This document shows, piece after piece, positions 6,383 through 7,761 of a DNA stretch of 7,761 bases. The stretch's first letter is position 1; each line of letters starts with the position of its first letter. The DNA is from CAZUCD01 sp964618855. Lineage in GTDB: Bacteria; Sumerlaeota; Sumerlaeia; SLMS01; JANRJK01. The position numbers were made by a program, and so were the translations under genes. The notes beneath the pieces were generated by a model. The model made no database searches, was not told the origin of the DNA, and saw only the letters and a program-made list of their open reading frames with translations. The DNA lies in contig CAZUCD010000165.1 of NCBI GenBank assembly GCA_964618855.1, positions 1 through 7,761 of the forward strand, written 5' to 3'.

Positions 6383-7527
6383 GGAAGCGTCCTGCGGGGG
6401 ACGCGCGCGGCAACCTCTGCGATGGCGGCGGCAAGGCCCTCGACCTGTTCCGCGGTCGTGCCCCGACCCATCGAGATGCGCAGGGCACCTGCCGCGCGCT
6501 TGCGGTCATCGGGGAACATGGCGTTCAGGGCGGGTGAGACTTCCATCACTCCCGAGGAACACGCGGCGCCTGAACTGACATCGTACCCCATGGCGTCGAG
6601 CGCGATCACGAGGTCGGGTCCGTCGAGCCCCTCGACGGAGATGCTAAGCAGGCCCGGTACGCGTGGTTCTCGACCATTGATGCGGAAGGGGACGCCTGCG
6701 GTCATGAGCTTCTTGATAAGGAGGCTCTCAAGCTCCTCCATCGTCCAACGGAACGATTCAAGCTCTAGCGCGGCGAGGGTGGCCGCGCGCGCGAACGCTG
6801 CGCAGAGTGCCACGGGCTGGGTTCCTGGGCGCAGTTCGTGTTCCTGCGAGCCACCCGTCATGAGGGGCGTGATGTGGCGGATGCCCGGTCCAACCAGTGC
6901 GCCGACGCCGCCGGGGCCGCCGATCTTGTGGCTCGAGAATGCGGCGAGCCACACATCGAGCTCGCTCAAGTCGAGGTCGATCCTTCCCAGCGCCTGGGTC
7001 GCGTCGCAGAAAAACCACACACCGCTCGCCGTCATGGGCCCGAGGCGATTGATCGGCAGGATCGCCCCCGTCTCGTGCTGCACGGCCATCAACGTAAACA
7101 CCTCGAAGTTCCACTCGTCGGGCGCCCCAAACATCGCGACCTCATCCACGTGCAGGAGCGTTCTCTCCGCGCGCCCGGTCTGGGCGAGCCCCTTGATCGT
7201 CTCGCGGACGCACGGATGCTCGAGCATCGACGTGGCGATCCGCATCGGCCGCCCCCGCCGGGCGATTGTGTCCGCCATCCCGCGGAGGGCGATGTTTGCG
7301 GCTTCCGTGGCACCCGACGTAAAGACCACTTGCTCCGGATCGGCGTTGAGCACGGTTGCGAGTTCCGTGCGCGCATCTTCCAGGATTCGCCGCGCGCGCC
7401 TCCCACCCCCGTGCACGGAGGACGCGTTGAGGGGAAGCGGCGCGAGCTCCGCCAGCAACTCCACGCACTCCACCCGCATGGGAGCCGTGGCAGCATGGTC
7501 GAAGTGGATGCGTCGCTTTGCGTTCAT
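6379..7527 (-). CDS. Cysteine desulfurase, NifS/IscS type (class V aminotransferase fold)
   Basis: This PLP enzyme removes sulfur from L-cysteine, leaving alanine and an enzyme-bound persulfide that feeds iron-sulfur cluster assembly or thiolation of tRNA and cofactors. At 382 residues it is close to the usual 380-405. Landmarks are FDHAATAPM (9-17), TSGATEAANIAL (70-81), H104 in LEHPCV, H151 in VQHETG, D175 and Q178 in CDATQALG, the PLP lysine K201 in SSHKIGGPGG, RPGT (233-236) and the persulfide cysteine C323 in SSGAACSSG. All expected catalytic residues are therefore present, and the SSGxAC context places it with NifS/IscS rather than SufS. The ATG at 7527 has AGGA (7541-7538) ten bases upstream, a modest site. 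No iscU, iscR or suf genes are visible nearby, so I give no more specific gene symbol. Downstream miaB is a plausible beneficiary, because it needs iron-sulfur clusters and sulfur. CsdA-like and kynureninase-like relatives are less likely. Confidence 0.93.
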   Translation of the reverse strand: MNAKRRIHFDHAATAPMRVECVELLAELAPLPLNASSVHGGGRRARRILEDARTELATVLNADPEQVVFTSGATEAANIALRGMADTIARRGRPMRIATSMLEHPCVRETIKGLAQTGRAERTLLHVDEVAMFGAPDEWNFEVFTLMAVQHETGAILPINRLGPMTASGVWFFCDATQALGRIDLDLSELDVWLAAFSSHKIGGPGGVGALVGPGIRHITPLMTGGSQEHELRPGTQPVALCAAFARAATLAALELESFRWTMEELESLLIKKLMTAGVPFRINGREPRVPGLLSISVEGLDGPDLVIALDAMGYDVSSGAACSSGVMEVSPALNAMFPDDRKRAAGALRISMGRGTTAEQVEGLAAAIAEVAARVPRRTLP

Positions 7528-7583
7528 GCTACCGCGATCCTGGTGGCAAAGGGTGGGGAGCGGGTGTTGGCGCTGGCAGGGGG

Positions 7584-7761
7584 TTACTTGCGCTTCTTCT
7601 TCTTCTCCTCGGGCTTGTTCGTGGAGGTGCCGTTCTCCCCGACCTTTTCGCGCTGCTTCCTGCCGTCGAGGCGGTCGATCTCCTCCTGCATCTGCTTGAT
7701 GATGCGCTCAAGCTCGAGGACCTTGGCAAGGCCAAGAAGATCACGATCGACAAGGACAACA
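7584..7761 (-). CDS. C-terminal end of an unrecognised charged, coiled-coil-like protein (5' end outside the window)
   Basis: On the minus strand a frame open from the window edge ends with TAA at 7586-7584 and gives 58 residues. Visible residues 9-34 (LGLAKVLELERIIKQMQEEIDRLDGR) have a heptad-like spacing of Leu and Ile and probably form a short coiled coil. The tail is strongly charged and ends in EEKKKKRK. There is no start codon with a ribosome-binding site; the ATG at visible residue 24 lies inside the helix, so the gene most likely continues beyond 7761. The choice of frame rests on the charged helical pattern and the Lys-rich tail. The stop lies 56 bases before the desulfurase start on the same strand, so it could be the preceding operon gene. 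I do not recognise the family. Confidence 0.55.
   Translation of the reverse strand, partial: VVLVDRDLLGLAKVLELERIIKQMQEEIDRLDGRKQREKVGENGTSTNKPEEKKKKRK

Noticed and set aside
6379..7527. The cysteine desulfurase as DndA of a phosphorothioate DNA-modification system
   Set aside because: No dndB-E, dpt or other modification or restriction genes are present, and the neighbours are a glycosyltransferase and miaB.
5618..7699. A 693-residue open frame on the plus strand opposite the glycosyltransferase and the desulfurase
   Set aside because: It spans two well-supported minus-strand genes and the gap between them, and its sequence is low-complexity Arg/Ser/Ala without motifs.

Overview
The window is about 7.8 kb of GC-rich bacterial DNA with densely packed genes. 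The lipoprotein with a lipobox points to a Gram-negative (diderm) bacterium. The mix of an NtrC-type sigma-54 activator, HemW, MiaB and a NifS/IscS-type cysteine desulfurase is ordinary bacterial core content. The protein style and GC content would fit Planctomycetota (Phycisphaerae-like), but that is only a guess, because no marker gene in the window settles it.

Left part, plus strand. Positions 1-500 hold the C-terminal part of a sigma-54-dependent transcriptional activator. A 173-base non-coding gap follows, with an unusually AT-rich patch carrying a near-consensus sigma-70-type promoter (587-615). The promoter leads into a 435-residue protein (674-1981) with an N-terminal Rossmann-like, probably SLOG-type nucleotide-binding domain and four predicted C-terminal membrane helices. 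This is the least ordinary gene here. Sampled stretches of it are clearly less GC-rich than its neighbour, which suggests separate ancestry. The next gene, hemW (2045-3247), encodes a radical-SAM heme chaperone. It lies 63 bases downstream in the same reading frame and starts with GTG.

Centre. hemW converges on a minus-strand gene cluster. The 96-base gap between them holds a strong GC-rich hairpin (3298-3332) that could end transcription from both sides.

Right part, minus strand, in order of transcription: the C-terminal end of an unrecognised charged protein (7584-7761, running off the window), a cysteine desulfurase (7527-6379), a GT4-type glycosyltransferase (6382-5249) whose start overlaps the desulfurase stop by ATGA, miaB (5214-3838), and a small Ala/Lys-rich lipoprotein (3790-3344). 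The short gaps suggest one operon. The desulfurase can supply sulfur for iron-sulfur clusters and thiolation, and MiaB is an iron-sulfur enzyme that adds a methylthio group to tRNA, so these two make functional sense together. The glycosyltransferase between them has no obvious link.

I saw no tRNA or rRNA genes, CRISPR arrays, insertion sequences or attachment sites. The candidate for an undescribed system is the SLOG-like four-helix membrane protein. It has the form of a nucleotide-sensing membrane effector, but it stands alone here, without a recognisable nucleotide-synthesising partner.
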